A stretch of 56,052 nucleotides of DNA. Origin: Aerococcus sanguinicola (GTDB lineage Bacteria > Bacillota > Bacilli > Lactobacillales > Aerococcaceae). The stretch is from positions 1-56,052 of the forward strand of contig NZ_VYWO01000007.1 of the NCBI RefSeq assembly GCF_008726925.1. The letters are read 5' to 3'. A program made the position numbers and the translations under genes. Below, in pieces: positions 39,197-48,351 of this stretch (the stretch's first letter is position 1; each line of letters opens with the position of its first letter). The notes beneath the pieces were generated by a model. The model had not been told where the DNA came from and did no database searches. It saw nothing but the letters and a program-made list of their open reading frames with translations.

Positions 39197-39781
39197 TTAT
39201 TGATCAGTCAAGCGGTCATAGCTCCTCACTTGGCGGACTTGGTAATTGCTTAGGATCTGGTCCAAGTCAGCCAGATCATCAATGAAGAAAATCCGCTCAT
39301 AATCTTCTTGGGCAAGAAAACCGGCCTGGCACATGTTAGCAAAAAGCTCCTGCATGGGCCGGTAATAGTCAGCCACATTAAGGAAAGCACAAGGGCGGTC
39401 CGATTGGCCGAGTCGGGCTAAGGAAATCGCCTCTGAGATCTCTTCTAGGGTACCTGGTCCCCCTGGCAAGGCCAGGCAAGCATCCGATAAGGCCAACATT
39501 CTTGCCTTACGTTCAGCCATCGTCTCCACAATCTCCAAGTGGCTGAGACCTGAATGGGCAATTTCCTTGTCTTTGAGGAAGGCAGGCATCACGCCATAGA
39601 CCTCAGCGCCCTGGTCCAGGACTTCATCGGCCAGGATCCCCATAAGTCCCGTCCGTCCACCACCATAAACCAGGCGGTGGCCTGAACGTGCTAGCCACTG
39701 ACCGAGATCACGTGCAGCCTGGGCATATAAGGGATCCTTCCCAGGATTAGCCCCACAGTATACTAATATATTCATTATCAT
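39197..39781 (-). CDS. LOG family protein (TIGR00730 Rossmann fold)
   Basis: 194 residues from ATG at 39781 (GGAA-type Shine-Dalgarno 7 nt upstream); ATG at 39775 gives MNILVYCGANPG, also plausible. The LOG signature is complete: GGGRTGLMG and PGGPGTLEE. Such enzymes cleave nucleoside monophosphates (cytokinin-activating or AMP nucleosidase-like) and are often annotated as lysine decarboxylases in error. Downstream of yhaM across a terminator; the stop lies 130 nt from the MetE-like start. Confidence 0.9.
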   Translation of the reverse strand: MIMNILVYCGANPGKDPLYAQAARDLGQWLARSGHRLVYGGGRTGLMGILADEVLDQGAEVYGVMPAFLKDKEIAHSGLSHLEIVETMAERKARMLALSDACLALPGGPGTLEEISEAISLARLGQSDRPCAFLNVADYYRPMQELFANMCQAGFLAQEDYERIFFIDDLADLDQILSNYQVRQVRSYDRLTDQ

Positions 39782-39800
39782 CACTTCTTTCCTTAACACT

Positions 39801-39845
39801 AAAAGAAGCCCCCGCCTCCCCTCTCAGGGACTTGGCTGGGGCCTG
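39801..39845 (-). terminator. Terminator of yhaONM operon
   Basis: AGGCCCCAGCC pairs with GGCGGGGGCTT across a 14-nt loop, followed by CTTTTAGTG; 10 nt after the yhaM stop. Confidence 0.75.
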
Positions 39846-39854
39846 CTTGTCTGC

Positions 39855-40811
39855 TTATGCTTGGTCTAAGTTCGGACGGTAGAATGTCCGCCCATCCATG
39901 CCTGGGATATAGGCCGAGAATTCACCCGGAGCTGTTTTCTCTAGAGCAGCGCTGACCATATACATGGAAGCATCCAGGTCGTCAATCCGGTGGAGGACCT
40001 CCGCTTCTAAGACGTGGGGCCTTACTGGGCTCCCATATTCCTTCTTCCCATGGTGGGCCAAGACCATATGCTTCAAGAGCATGAGCTCTTCACTGGTCTG
40101 GTCCAAGCCCAGATCTTGGATGGCAAGGCTCAATTTTTCGGCGACTAAGGAGATATGACCCAAGAGATTCCCTTGGACCGTATAGTTCCCGCTGAGCGGA
40201 TCGGATAATTCGCTCGTTTTAGCGATGTCATGGAGGATCACTCCCGCATAGAGAAGGTCGGCATTCAGGACGGGGTAGAGCTTCTGTACCGCCTTAGCCA
40301 GTCCCAACATGGAAACTGTGTGGTAGGCCAAGCCCCCCACGAAGGCATGGTGGTGCTTCTTAGCAGCGGGATAGTAGTAGAAATCATCCCCTACCTCATC
40401 GAGGATGTAGCTAACTACTTGTTGGATTTCTTGCAAGTGAAAGTCAGCCACAGTGCGCTCAATCTCTTCCTGCATGGCTTCCTTGGACATCGGACCTTCT
40501 GGCATATAGAGCATGGGATCATGAGGTTCATGTTGTTCAGCCAGACGCATCTGCTCAATCCGAAATTGCGGTTGGCCATTGAAGAGCTCTCGGCGGCCGT
40601 AGAGGTAGACTACCCGACCAACTTGGAATTTTTCAGCATCTGCGTCTGTCATGCCCCAGAGTTTCCCATCTAAAATGCCCGACCGGTCCTGGAAGTTCAA
40701 AGCCAGGTAGTCCTTGCCATTGCGGTCCTGCCTAATATCGGCATTCTTAATCAGGGCAAAGGTCTTAAAATTTTGATCCATAGCAGCATCAAAGAGTCTT
40801 GTTGTTTCCAT
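39855..40811 (-). CDS. yhaM: 3'-5' exoribonuclease YhaM
   Basis: 318 residues. An N-terminal OB-fold (YLALNFQDRSGILDGKLWG) precedes a metal-dependent HD domain with HHHAFVGGLAYHTVSMLGLA, ILHDIAKTSEL and MVLAHHGKKEYGSP. YhaM trims short RNA 3' ends in Firmicutes. Last gene of yhaO-yhaN-yhaM, 31 nt after yhaN; AAAGGATGGGAG before the ATG. Confidence 0.95.
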   Translation of the reverse strand: METTRLFDAAMDQNFKTFALIKNADIRQDRNGKDYLALNFQDRSGILDGKLWGMTDADAEKFQVGRVVYLYGRRELFNGQPQFRIEQMRLAEQHEPHDPMLYMPEGPMSKEAMQEEIERTVADFHLQEIQQVVSYILDEVGDDFYYYPAAKKHHHAFVGGLAYHTVSMLGLAKAVQKLYPVLNADLLYAGVILHDIAKTSELSDPLSGNYTVQGNLLGHISLVAEKLSLAIQDLGLDQTSEELMLLKHMVLAHHGKKEYGSPVRPHVLEAEVLHRIDDLDASMYMVSAALEKTAPGEFSAYIPGMDGRTFYRPNLDQA

Positions 40812-40842
40812 TCTCCCATCCTTTCATATTTAATCGTCAAGC

Positions 40843-43605
40843 TTAAATACGTGTAACTTCCTTGCTCGACCGGTTGAGGGCGGCACCTTCATCGATCGTT
40901 AACAGGATAATTTGTTGGTCCTGGCTGCGTTCATCGAGGAAGCGGTAAATGTTTTGTCGGTAGTAGTCATCAATATGGGCAAAGGCTTCGTCGATTAGGA
41001 TTGGCATATTCAACTGACCGAGTTGGGCATTCAGGAAGGCAAAGCGCATCGCGACAAAAAGTAAAGCCTTCTCCCCTCGTGACAGTTGGTCCACACCTAG
41101 CCAGAGCTCATCTTCACTAAGGACTTCTACTGTATCATTCTGATAGCGTAGTTTCTCGAGTTCCCCATTTGACAGGTCATAGAGGTAGCGGTTGGCATGG
41201 CCCATCACGCGTTCCAGGGCTTCGCCTTCTTCGCCGACACTGGCCTGCTCGAAGGTCGCAACAGCTAGCTTATTCGCTGCCCATTCAACAGCTGAATCAT
41301 AAGCTTGGTCCACATCACTCGCATGTTCGGCTTGGAGCTTGCTCATTAAGCCGCTAGCTTCAAGCTCGCGAATCTGCATCTCCAATTGCGCATTACGTTG
41401 GACTAAGTCTTGGATGCGCTGAGTCAACTGGCCCAGAGTGTGCACATTGTCTTCCAATTGTTGGTCAATGCTTTCATCCTTGTCGTGCAGTTGAGCAGCT
41501 TGGGGGTTGAGCGAGTGGTCAAGGAGGTCAAAGCGTTCCTTCTTAGCCAACATCTCTGCCTCCTTAGCCAAAGCCTCTTCAACCTCATCTGCCGACTCAA
41601 AGCCATAACGGTCTAAGAAGTCTTGGCGGGCCCGGCGCAAGCTTTGGATGCTTTGGTGGAGTTCTTGCTTCTGGTTCTTCTCAGCCTGGTAGCTTTGCGC
41701 AGTAAAGGCATGGTCCATCTCCAGCTGACGCAAGCTATGGTAGTCATCTTCAAAGGCTTGGAAAACGGAATCTTGGGACAGTGGATTATTAGAAATAACC
41801 TGGGCATAGTCCCGCCATTCTTGGTCGTGGGCTGCGGCATACTGGGCTGCTCCAGTGGCCTGGATTAACTGGTTACATTCCGCTTCTAAGGCATTGACCT
41901 GGGCCACATAATCATGGTCCAACCAGGTTAAAGGCTGGATATATTCAGAACCGCCCTTCTCTTGAACGAGGGCTTGGAGTTCAGCCATAAAGTTTTGTGA
42001 TTCATTTTCCAATTCAGCTAATTGGTCATTTTGAATATCGATGCGGCGTTGGATTTCCGCCTGCTCGCTCTCAATATCGCGCAAGTCCAGGTCGAAGGCT
42101 TGTGATTCCTTCTTCACCGAGCGCTTGCCGAGGCCACTTTGGAGGAAACCAATAATTGTGAAGAGAATCCCCAAGGCACCGGCTGCCAAGCCCGACCCCA
42201 TCATGAATGGCTTATCGGTAACAAAGTAGAGAATAGCAAGGATCAAGGCAAGGACAATCAAGATCAAACCAAACGTCTTGAGCCAGGAGCTGGTCCGCTC
42301 TTTAATGGTTCCCTTGAAGCTATTGTATTCGGACTGGACTTCATCATATTCGTCATGGAGGTCTTGGTTCTCTGCCATCAAGTCCTGGAGGTCATGCTTG
42401 GTATTCTCATAGAAGATCCGCCGATTATCCAGTTCTTGCCGGCGGTTTTGCCAGTCTTGGCGCTCACTAGCCGTTAATTCTTCTGGCAGTTCATCAATCG
42501 ATTCCGCACCCAGAGCTGCTAACAAGCGATGTTCTTCATAGCGTTTCTGGATAAGTTGTTCCTTGAGCGCTTCATCACTGTTTAACTGCTCCCGGTAGGC
42601 CCGGGCTTCAGCCAGCATCTGGTCCGACACATGGTCATGGTTTAGTACCCATTCTTGACCAATAGAGAGCAGGCTATCCGCATCCGCTGGCTCTTCATTG
42701 GCTTCTTCATCGAGAACTAGGAAACCCTCCGTTTGGTCTATCTGGTCTTCATAGCGGGCTAGGTCTTGGTTTAAGTCATGCCAGGTCTCTGCTGCGCCTT
42801 CCGGGAAGTTATGGAAGTCATAACCAGCTAATTCAAAACCAAGGGCATTCTTTTCTTCAACGGATCCAGTTTCCTGGGAGGCAATCTGCAATTTCACCTG
42901 CTCGCTTTGGGCCTCGGATTCTTGCTGACGCAGGTCTTCCAGCTCTGCCTGGTTAGCCTGGAGTTCTTCTTCTAAGGCAAAATAATTCTGTTCATTGGCT
43001 GCAGCCTGGTCCAAACGTTGGCTGCTAGCTGCCAGCTGGTTAAGTTCTTGGTTCAGCTGGGGCTTTTGGCCATTAGGCAGGTAAAGGTCTGCGGCTTTAG
43101 CTTCTAGGTCTGGGGTAATGCCATTGAGCACCTGACGACCGCTAACGCCCAGGCTCACCAAGCTTTTAGCAAATTGATCTTCATCCTCCCAAACGAAAGC
43201 CATTAGGTCTTCTTCGTCAAAACCAAAGTAAGTCAGGTAATCGTCCTTTGTCAATCCTTCGAAGAGTTCATCGAAGGAAGAGACTTCTTCACGGGGATTC
43301 TCATTAACCGTCATAAATAATTGCTGGCGCCCCTGCTGTTTGATGCGCTCAATCATCACCTGGCCGTAAATCGTTTCTGTTAAATAGAGGCGGCCCCCAT
43401 AATTCACATTGGGATTCACATCATAATTGCGACTATGCTTGCGTCGCATATTCGGAAAGCCGAACATGATAGAAAGAATAAAGCTCATCAAGGTTGATTT
43501 TCCCGAACCATTTCCACCAATAAAAACATTCAAATTTGGCTCCAAGTAGAAGGTCTGGTCGACCCACTTCCCGTAACCAAAAATTTCAATTTTTTGAATT
43601 TTCAT
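40843..43605 (-). CDS. yhaN: YhaN, SbcC-like AAA ATPase with central membrane segments
   Basis: 920 residues. The N-terminal P-loop FIGGNGSGKSTLMSF (about 28-42) and C-terminal signature LSRGEKALLFVAMRFAFL with Walker B PILIDEAFAHIDD form an SMC/Rad50-type head. Long coiled coils fill the middle and are split by two hydrophobic helices (LKTFGLILIVLALILAILYF; GSGLAAGALGILFTIIGFL), a feature of YhaN that distinguishes it from soluble SbcC. It pairs with the nuclease YhaO, 13 nt upstream, and probably acts on DNA ends at the membrane. Confidence 0.93.
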   Translation of the reverse strand: MKIQKIEIFGYGKWVDQTFYLEPNLNVFIGGNGSGKSTLMSFILSIMFGFPNMRRKHSRNYDVNPNVNYGGRLYLTETIYGQVMIERIKQQGRQQLFMTVNENPREEVSSFDELFEGLTKDDYLTYFGFDEEDLMAFVWEDEDQFAKSLVSLGVSGRQVLNGITPDLEAKAADLYLPNGQKPQLNQELNQLAASSQRLDQAAANEQNYFALEEELQANQAELEDLRQQESEAQSEQVKLQIASQETGSVEEKNALGFELAGYDFHNFPEGAAETWHDLNQDLARYEDQIDQTEGFLVLDEEANEEPADADSLLSIGQEWVLNHDHVSDQMLAEARAYREQLNSDEALKEQLIQKRYEEHRLLAALGAESIDELPEELTASERQDWQNRRQELDNRRIFYENTKHDLQDLMAENQDLHDEYDEVQSEYNSFKGTIKERTSSWLKTFGLILIVLALILAILYFVTDKPFMMGSGLAAGALGILFTIIGFLQSGLGKRSVKKESQAFDLDLRDIESEQAEIQRRIDIQNDQLAELENESQNFMAELQALVQEKGGSEYIQPLTWLDHDYVAQVNALEAECNQLIQATGAAQYAAAHDQEWRDYAQVISNNPLSQDSVFQAFEDDYHSLRQLEMDHAFTAQSYQAEKNQKQELHQSIQSLRRARQDFLDRYGFESADEVEEALAKEAEMLAKKERFDLLDHSLNPQAAQLHDKDESIDQQLEDNVHTLGQLTQRIQDLVQRNAQLEMQIRELEASGLMSKLQAEHASDVDQAYDSAVEWAANKLAVATFEQASVGEEGEALERVMGHANRYLYDLSNGELEKLRYQNDTVEVLSEDELWLGVDQLSRGEKALLFVAMRFAFLNAQLGQLNMPILIDEAFAHIDDYYRQNIYRFLDERSQDQQIILLTIDEGAALNRSSKEVTRI

Positions 43606-43618
43606 TTTTTCCCCTCAC

Positions 43619-44884
43619 TTATTTTTCTTTTTGTTCCACCGCTTGACGAACAATGATCTTCTCAATGGCCCGGCTTAGCACGTCCGCCTTGAAGCTTTCC
43701 CAATCAATTTGGGGCAGCATATAGCGTTGCCAGAGCTGGTTTTGCATCAATGGCGCCGTCAAGCTTTCCCACTCGGCGTCTGACTGCAAGTGGTGGAAGC
43801 TCTGTTGGAGTGCATCTTGGAAAGCCTTGGAATAAGACCAGCTGCTCTCTTCATCGATAACAAGTTTGAGCTCAGTCAGATAGATCTCTTGGTCGCGGTA
43901 CTGGTCTTGGTTGCTCAAGCTCCACTGCAATTGATCGCGTAATTCCTCAGCGTAGCGGTCCCACCAGTAGAGGCTCTCTTCATTACCATCTGAGCGGAAG
44001 GCCAAGCGTACAAGGAGGTTCACGCCTTCGTTCTTGGCATACATGACTTCTTCGTGGAGAGCTCGCTCGACCACATTGCGTAAGTCCTCAATGTTCTCAA
44101 GTTTTGGCAGGTCTCTAACAGGCGAACTGAACTGCCAATCGGTTGTTTCGACGAATTCAAGTTCTGCTTCTTGATACTTCTTCAGGCTGACCAAGTAGAC
44201 CCCCTTAGGCCCAGCTTCCTTGAAGCTAGCCCCTTGAATATTGCCTGGATAGACCACAGGGGGGTGGTCGGCTAGAAGTTGACGCTTATGGATATGGCCG
44301 AGTGCCCAGTAATCATATCCCAGGGCCGTTAAATCAGAAACATTGAAGGGGGCATAGTGGTGCTTGCCTTCATGGCGCTGGTTCTCCCCATGGATAACTC
44401 CAATTTGAAAGTCAATGCCTGGCTGCCTTTGGGGGAAGTCCTGGACCATGTCTCGCTCGATCCAAGCTTGCCCATAGGAAAAGCCGGTCACCATCACGTG
44501 CTCCCCAGACTTAGCCTGGAAATGGTAAGAGTCGACATGGTCGGGGAAGATATACACATTATCTGGCATGGCCAAACGGTGGGCATCCCCTTCAATATAG
44601 TCATGGTTACCATGGCAAACGATGGCCTGGATTCCCGCTTGGGCCAAACGCTCCATCCCCTGCCGGAAGGTAAACTGAGCTTGGAGAGATGCTGGTTCAT
44701 TATGATAAATATCCCCGCTCACCACAACGAAGTCTACTGCTTCATTAATAGCAGTTTCAATAATGTTGTGGAAGCTAGCCGTCGTCGCCTGGCGGAGTTT
44801 CTCGTATAAGCTGGGATTCATTTTAGAGATTTTCTTAAATGGCTGGTCTAAATGCAGGTCAGCCGCATGTATAAATCGTATCAT
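43619..44884 (-). CDS. yhaO: YhaO, SbcD-like metallophosphoesterase
   Basis: 421 residues. Calcineurin-like phosphoesterase motifs: FIHAADLHLDQPF, VVVSGDIYHNEP, VCHGNHDYIEG and ALGHIHKRQ. It is the nuclease partner of the YhaN ATPase, parallel to SbcD-SbcC and Mre11-Rad50 in DNA end processing. First gene of yhaO-yhaN-yhaM with TTAGGAG before the ATG. The 44885-45125 upstream gap is AT-rich with no firm promoter. Confidence 0.94.
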   Translation of the reverse strand: MIRFIHAADLHLDQPFKKISKMNPSLYEKLRQATTASFHNIIETAINEAVDFVVVSGDIYHNEPASLQAQFTFRQGMERLAQAGIQAIVCHGNHDYIEGDAHRLAMPDNVYIFPDHVDSYHFQAKSGEHVMVTGFSYGQAWIERDMVQDFPQRQPGIDFQIGVIHGENQRHEGKHHYAPFNVSDLTALGYDYWALGHIHKRQLLADHPPVVYPGNIQGASFKEAGPKGVYLVSLKKYQEAELEFVETTDWQFSSPVRDLPKLENIEDLRNVVERALHEEVMYAKNEGVNLLVRLAFRSDGNEESLYWWDRYAEELRDQLQWSLSNQDQYRDQEIYLTELKLVIDEESSWSYSKAFQDALQQSFHHLQSDAEWESLTAPLMQNQLWQRYMLPQIDWESFKADVLSRAIEKIIVRQAVEQKEK

Positions 44885-45125
44885 TTTATTTGATTCTCCT
44901 AATAGCTTGAACTGGGAATAGTTACTTAGCCATCTTTAGGCCTTGCCAAATGGAGGAAATGTCCTTCTTGGCAGACTACTCCTACCTTACAAGTTTACCA
45001 TATCAAAAGGCTCGCTTACAATCATTCCGAACAAACTTTCGTGCCCTTTATCCTCTGGGACGAGCTAGCCTGTGACAGGATTTATATAGCAAGCAAAGGC
45101 TATCCACCGCTTCGCCTCCAGTAAG

Positions 45126-45165
45126 AAAAAGTGTCCCCACACCTCCCATTGAGATGTGGGGACAC
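45126..45165 (-). terminator. Terminator of yheA
   Basis: GTGTCCCCACA (45155-45165) pairs perfectly with TGTGGGGACAC (45131-45141), followed by TTTTTC. Confidence 0.9.
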
Positions 45166-45182
45166 AGGTCTTAGCCTTCGTA

Positions 45183-45545
45183 CTAATTTTCTTTTTGCTC
45201 ATTAGCTTTTTGGTAGACTTCATAAATCGGTTGGGTAACCACCTTGTTAATCTCTTCCACCAATTGGTTCAATTGTTTCTCAGCTTGTAAGAGCTGACTG
45301 ATGGTTTCATTAGCTGCCATTTCTTTCTCCAAGTCTTGGGCTTCTTGGATTTCTTCTTGGCTAATTTCATTACCTAATTGCATCTTCGTTTGAACATCCA
45401 CTTGGAGTTGGCGGAATTTATTATATAGGGCGAAGGCTTCTTCGTCTTGAACGACTGCCTCCATCGCATGTTTTAAGCCCTGGTAGTCCTCATGGGCGCG
45501 CACATCACGTTCTAATTGGTTGATGGTGTCATAAATATTGGCCAT
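45183..45545 (-). CDS. yheA: YheA-like protein (YlbF/YmcA superfamily)
   Basis: 120 residues from ATG at 45545 with AAGGAGG 7 nt upstream; the in-frame ATG at 45572 lacks one. All helical: ANIYDTINQLERDVRAHEDY, LYNKFRQLQVDVQTKMQLGN, and a C-terminal coiled-coil-like stretch. This is the UPF0342/YheA group, related to YlbF and YmcA, which in Bacillus act with RNase Y; YheA itself has no settled role. It follows the PBP gene by 31 nt and ends at a strong terminator. Confidence 0.88.
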   Translation of the reverse strand: MANIYDTINQLERDVRAHEDYQGLKHAMEAVVQDEEAFALYNKFRQLQVDVQTKMQLGNEISQEEIQEAQDLEKEMAANETISQLLQAEKQLNQLVEEINKVVTQPIYEVYQKANEQKEN

Positions 45546-45576
45546 TCCATTTCCTCCTTTATTTGTCTTCATTTGC

Positions 45577-47718
45577 TTAATATATCATGCCGAGCCAGTT
45601 TTGAAAAGTAATTTGACCAGAAAAAGAAGAGAAGAAGTCCCGGGCCCCTTCCATTAAGCGGTCTAGAAGGCTTGAGGCATTATCTTCAATGGTCGCTTGG
45701 TTGGTAGTCGTCTCATCCCCATCGGACGATGAAATCCCATTGACTTCATTATAATAACGGGTCGAGGCTGCTTCCAGGTTGAACGGGGTGTTGGGACTAT
45801 TAGCCAAGAGTTCCGCCATAATGTTATGGAAGGTATTCCCCGATTGGACAGGTGAACTGTTCCAGAGATAATTCTCCGCACTGGTCTGGTCAAAGCCATA
45901 CCAACTGGCAACCACCATGTCGGGCGTATAGGCGACATACCATTCATCATTCACACCGTCACCTGCTCCACTATTGCCTGCTTGGCTGAGTTCAACCGTC
46001 CCCGTCTTACCCGCTAATTCATAGCCTGCCGGTTCCATGGCTGCCCCGGTTCCGCCTTCATTATAGACGTCGAGCATCATCCGGGTCATTTCCTTGGCAT
46101 TCGCTTCACTGAGGGCTTGGTTCTGTTTGGGCTTCTGTTCCTCGACGATGACATTGCCCGAACTGTCGACAACCTTTTGAATGAAGACGCCTTCTGAGCG
46201 CTTGCCCTTGTTGACGAAGGCAGTGTAGGCCGAGGCCATTTCCATAGGGGAAGCCCCCTTAGATAAGCCGCCTAGGGCAGAAGATAAGGTCTTATCGCCA
46301 TCCGTATAAGGAATCCCAAAGTCATCCAACTTGGCCATGGCGGTGTTGACACCAATCTCATTCATCAACCAAACAGCTGATGTATTCTTACTCTTAGCTA
46401 GAGCTTGCCAGAGAAGGATTTCCCCCTGGCTCTGCTTGTCATGGTTCTCAGGCTTGTACTTATCCGTTCCATATTCCTTCACTTCATCCGGAATGACATC
46501 ATTCGCCTCAAAACCATTCTCTAAGGCCGGACTATAGACATTCAAGGGCTTGAGGGTTGAACCCGGTTGCCGCTTCATCTGAGTGGCCCGGTTAAAGCCC
46601 CTAAAGGAGTGACCCCCCGTTCCTCCCACTGTCGCTAGGACGCCCCCACTGTAGGGATCCATCACAACTGTTGCTGATTGGGCGGTATTTCCAGCTGGTG
46701 AGACAGGGAAGAGACTGGACTGGTCATAAATCCCCTGCAGACCTTCCTGGTACTTGGGGTCCAAGTTAGTATAAATCCGGTAGCCCCCCTTCATCAGGTC
46801 ATCCTCACTCAAGCCATGCTTGTTAATAGCTTCTTCAATCACCGCATCGAAATAATAAGGGTATTTGTATTGGTCGCTCCCGACATCATTATTCTGCTGG
46901 GGCATATCAGAGGCCATGGCCACTTGGGCATCCTCTTGGGCAATAAACCCATTGTCTGCCATCAATTGAAGGACCGTATTCCGCCGGTTGATCGTTTCTT
47001 CATAATTATCAACCGGGTTGTAAATACTTGGCCCCTTCAGAGCACCCGCTAGAACGGCCGCGTTGGCTAAGTCCAAGTTAGCAGCTGAGCTACCAAAATA
47101 CTTCTGGCTAGCATCCTCCACCCCATAGACCCCATTCCCAAAGTAGGAGTGGTTCAAGTACATCTCCAAAATCTTATCCTTGGGGTAGGTCTTTTCAATT
47201 TCAAGGGCAATAAAGAGCTCTTTAAACTTCCGCATCAGGCTCTGCTCATTGGTCAGAAAAGAGTTTTTAACCAATTGCTGGGTCAAAGTCGACCCCCCAC
47301 CGACTACTGAACCGCCGTGGAGGACATAGCCGACTGCCGCTCGAGCAATCCCAATGGGGTCAAAGCCCCTGTGCTTATAGAAACGTTTATCTTCAGTCGA
47401 AACGACTGCATTCTTAATATTATCTGAAATTTGATCGATAGTCACATAGGTCCCGTGGTCCGAAGACAGGGTCCCTGCTAGGTTGCCTGAATTATCATAG
47501 ACTTCAGTGGTCACCTGGAGCTGCTTCTCCAAGTTGTCAACATCAGTCATTTTGGCACTAATTAATAAATAACTTTCAAAAATCAAAGCAAAAAATAAGC
47601 CAATAAAAATGAGCCATTTAGTTAGGCGGAATTTTTTCCAATAGGCTTTAAACTTTCCCTTAAAACCCTGGCTGTCTTCCCCCTTCTTTGGCTTGGCTTG
47701 GTTTTTGTCACCGCGCAT
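45577..47718 (-). CDS. Class A penicillin-binding protein (PBP1A/2A type)
   Basis: 713 residues from ATG at 47718 (AGTAGGAG 6 nt upstream); in-frame extension to 47802 is not PBP-like. Basic cytoplasmic N-terminus, one membrane helix (LIFIGLFFALIFESYLLISA), then GT51 glycosyltransferase with catalytic STEDKRFYKHRGFDPIGIA and GGSTLTQQLVKN, and transpeptidase with SxxK (GSTLKP), SxN (SKN) and KTGT (AGKTGTVEL). It polymerises and cross-links peptidoglycan outside the membrane. Acidic serine/threonine-rich linker and a short C-terminal tail. No classical resistance change can be inferred. Confidence 0.95.
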   Translation of the reverse strand: MRGDKNQAKPKKGEDSQGFKGKFKAYWKKFRLTKWLIFIGLFFALIFESYLLISAKMTDVDNLEKQLQVTTEVYDNSGNLAGTLSSDHGTYVTIDQISDNIKNAVVSTEDKRFYKHRGFDPIGIARAAVGYVLHGGSVVGGGSTLTQQLVKNSFLTNEQSLMRKFKELFIALEIEKTYPKDKILEMYLNHSYFGNGVYGVEDASQKYFGSSAANLDLANAAVLAGALKGPSIYNPVDNYEETINRRNTVLQLMADNGFIAQEDAQVAMASDMPQQNNDVGSDQYKYPYYFDAVIEEAINKHGLSEDDLMKGGYRIYTNLDPKYQEGLQGIYDQSSLFPVSPAGNTAQSATVVMDPYSGGVLATVGGTGGHSFRGFNRATQMKRQPGSTLKPLNVYSPALENGFEANDVIPDEVKEYGTDKYKPENHDKQSQGEILLWQALAKSKNTSAVWLMNEIGVNTAMAKLDDFGIPYTDGDKTLSSALGGLSKGASPMEMASAYTAFVNKGKRSEGVFIQKVVDSSGNVIVEEQKPKQNQALSEANAKEMTRMMLDVYNEGGTGAAMEPAGYELAGKTGTVELSQAGNSGAGDGVNDEWYVAYTPDMVVASWYGFDQTSAENYLWNSSPVQSGNTFHNIMAELLANSPNTPFNLEAASTRYYNEVNGISSSDGDETTTNQATIEDNASSLLDRLMEGARDFFSSFSGQITFQNWLGMIY

Positions 47719-47836
47719 AAAAAATCTCCTACTCTCTCTTCTATTGATCTCAGGCGGATTAAACCACTCTCCTATTTTCCCATGTTGGGCTGGGAATTGC
47801 AATTTTTGCTAGGGAACTTAAGCGAAACTTATCTTC

Positions 47837-48349
47837 CTAGTCGAGCTTATCGTGGGCGTAGTGGTGGCTCAATTCCAAGTGGTTGAAGTTTTGCTGGCGG
47901 AGTACCTCATAGATTACGATGGCGGCACAGTTGGAGAGATTGAGGGCGCGGACATGGGTGTCATCCATGGGCAGACGTAAGCATTGGGCTTCGTGGGCCC
48001 GCATGAAGTCCTCAGGCAAGCCCGTTGTTTCCTTACCAAACATTAAGAAGATATCTTCTCCAGCTGTCTCATTATAGTCGACATCGGTATAGGTATGGTG
48101 GGCGAATTTAGTAATGAGGTAGAGTCGACGGTCCCCTAAATATTCCATAAAGGCTTGTAAATCCTTATGCAAGGTCACATCCACACTGTGCCAATAATCC
48201 AAACCAGCCCGCTTGAGGTGCTTATCATCCAAGGAGAAGCCCAGGGGTTCAATCAGGTGCAGGTGGGTGTCGGTCGCCGCACAGGTCCGGGCTATATTCC
48301 CTGTATTGGGTGGAATAAGGGGTTCATATAATACAATGTGATTGGTCAT
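47837..48349 (-). CDS. trmL: tRNA (cytidine(34)-2'-O)-methyltransferase
   Basis: 170 residues. SPOUT-class methyltransferase acting on wobble C34/cmnm5U34 of tRNA-Leu isoacceptors. Motifs: PLIPPNTGNIARTCAATDTH at the N-terminus, IFLMFGKETTGLPEDF and LRLPMDDTHVRALNLSNCAA of the SAM-binding trefoil knot. It starts 2 nt after queG, so the two tRNA wobble-modifying genes are co-transcribed. Confidence 0.96.
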   Translation of the reverse strand: MTNHIVLYEPLIPPNTGNIARTCAATDTHLHLIEPLGFSLDDKHLKRAGLDYWHSVDVTLHKDLQAFMEYLGDRRLYLITKFAHHTYTDVDYNETAGEDIFLMFGKETTGLPEDFMRAHEAQCLRLPMDDTHVRALNLSNCAAIVIYEVLRQQNFNHLELSHHYAHDKLD

Positions 48350-48351
48350 CT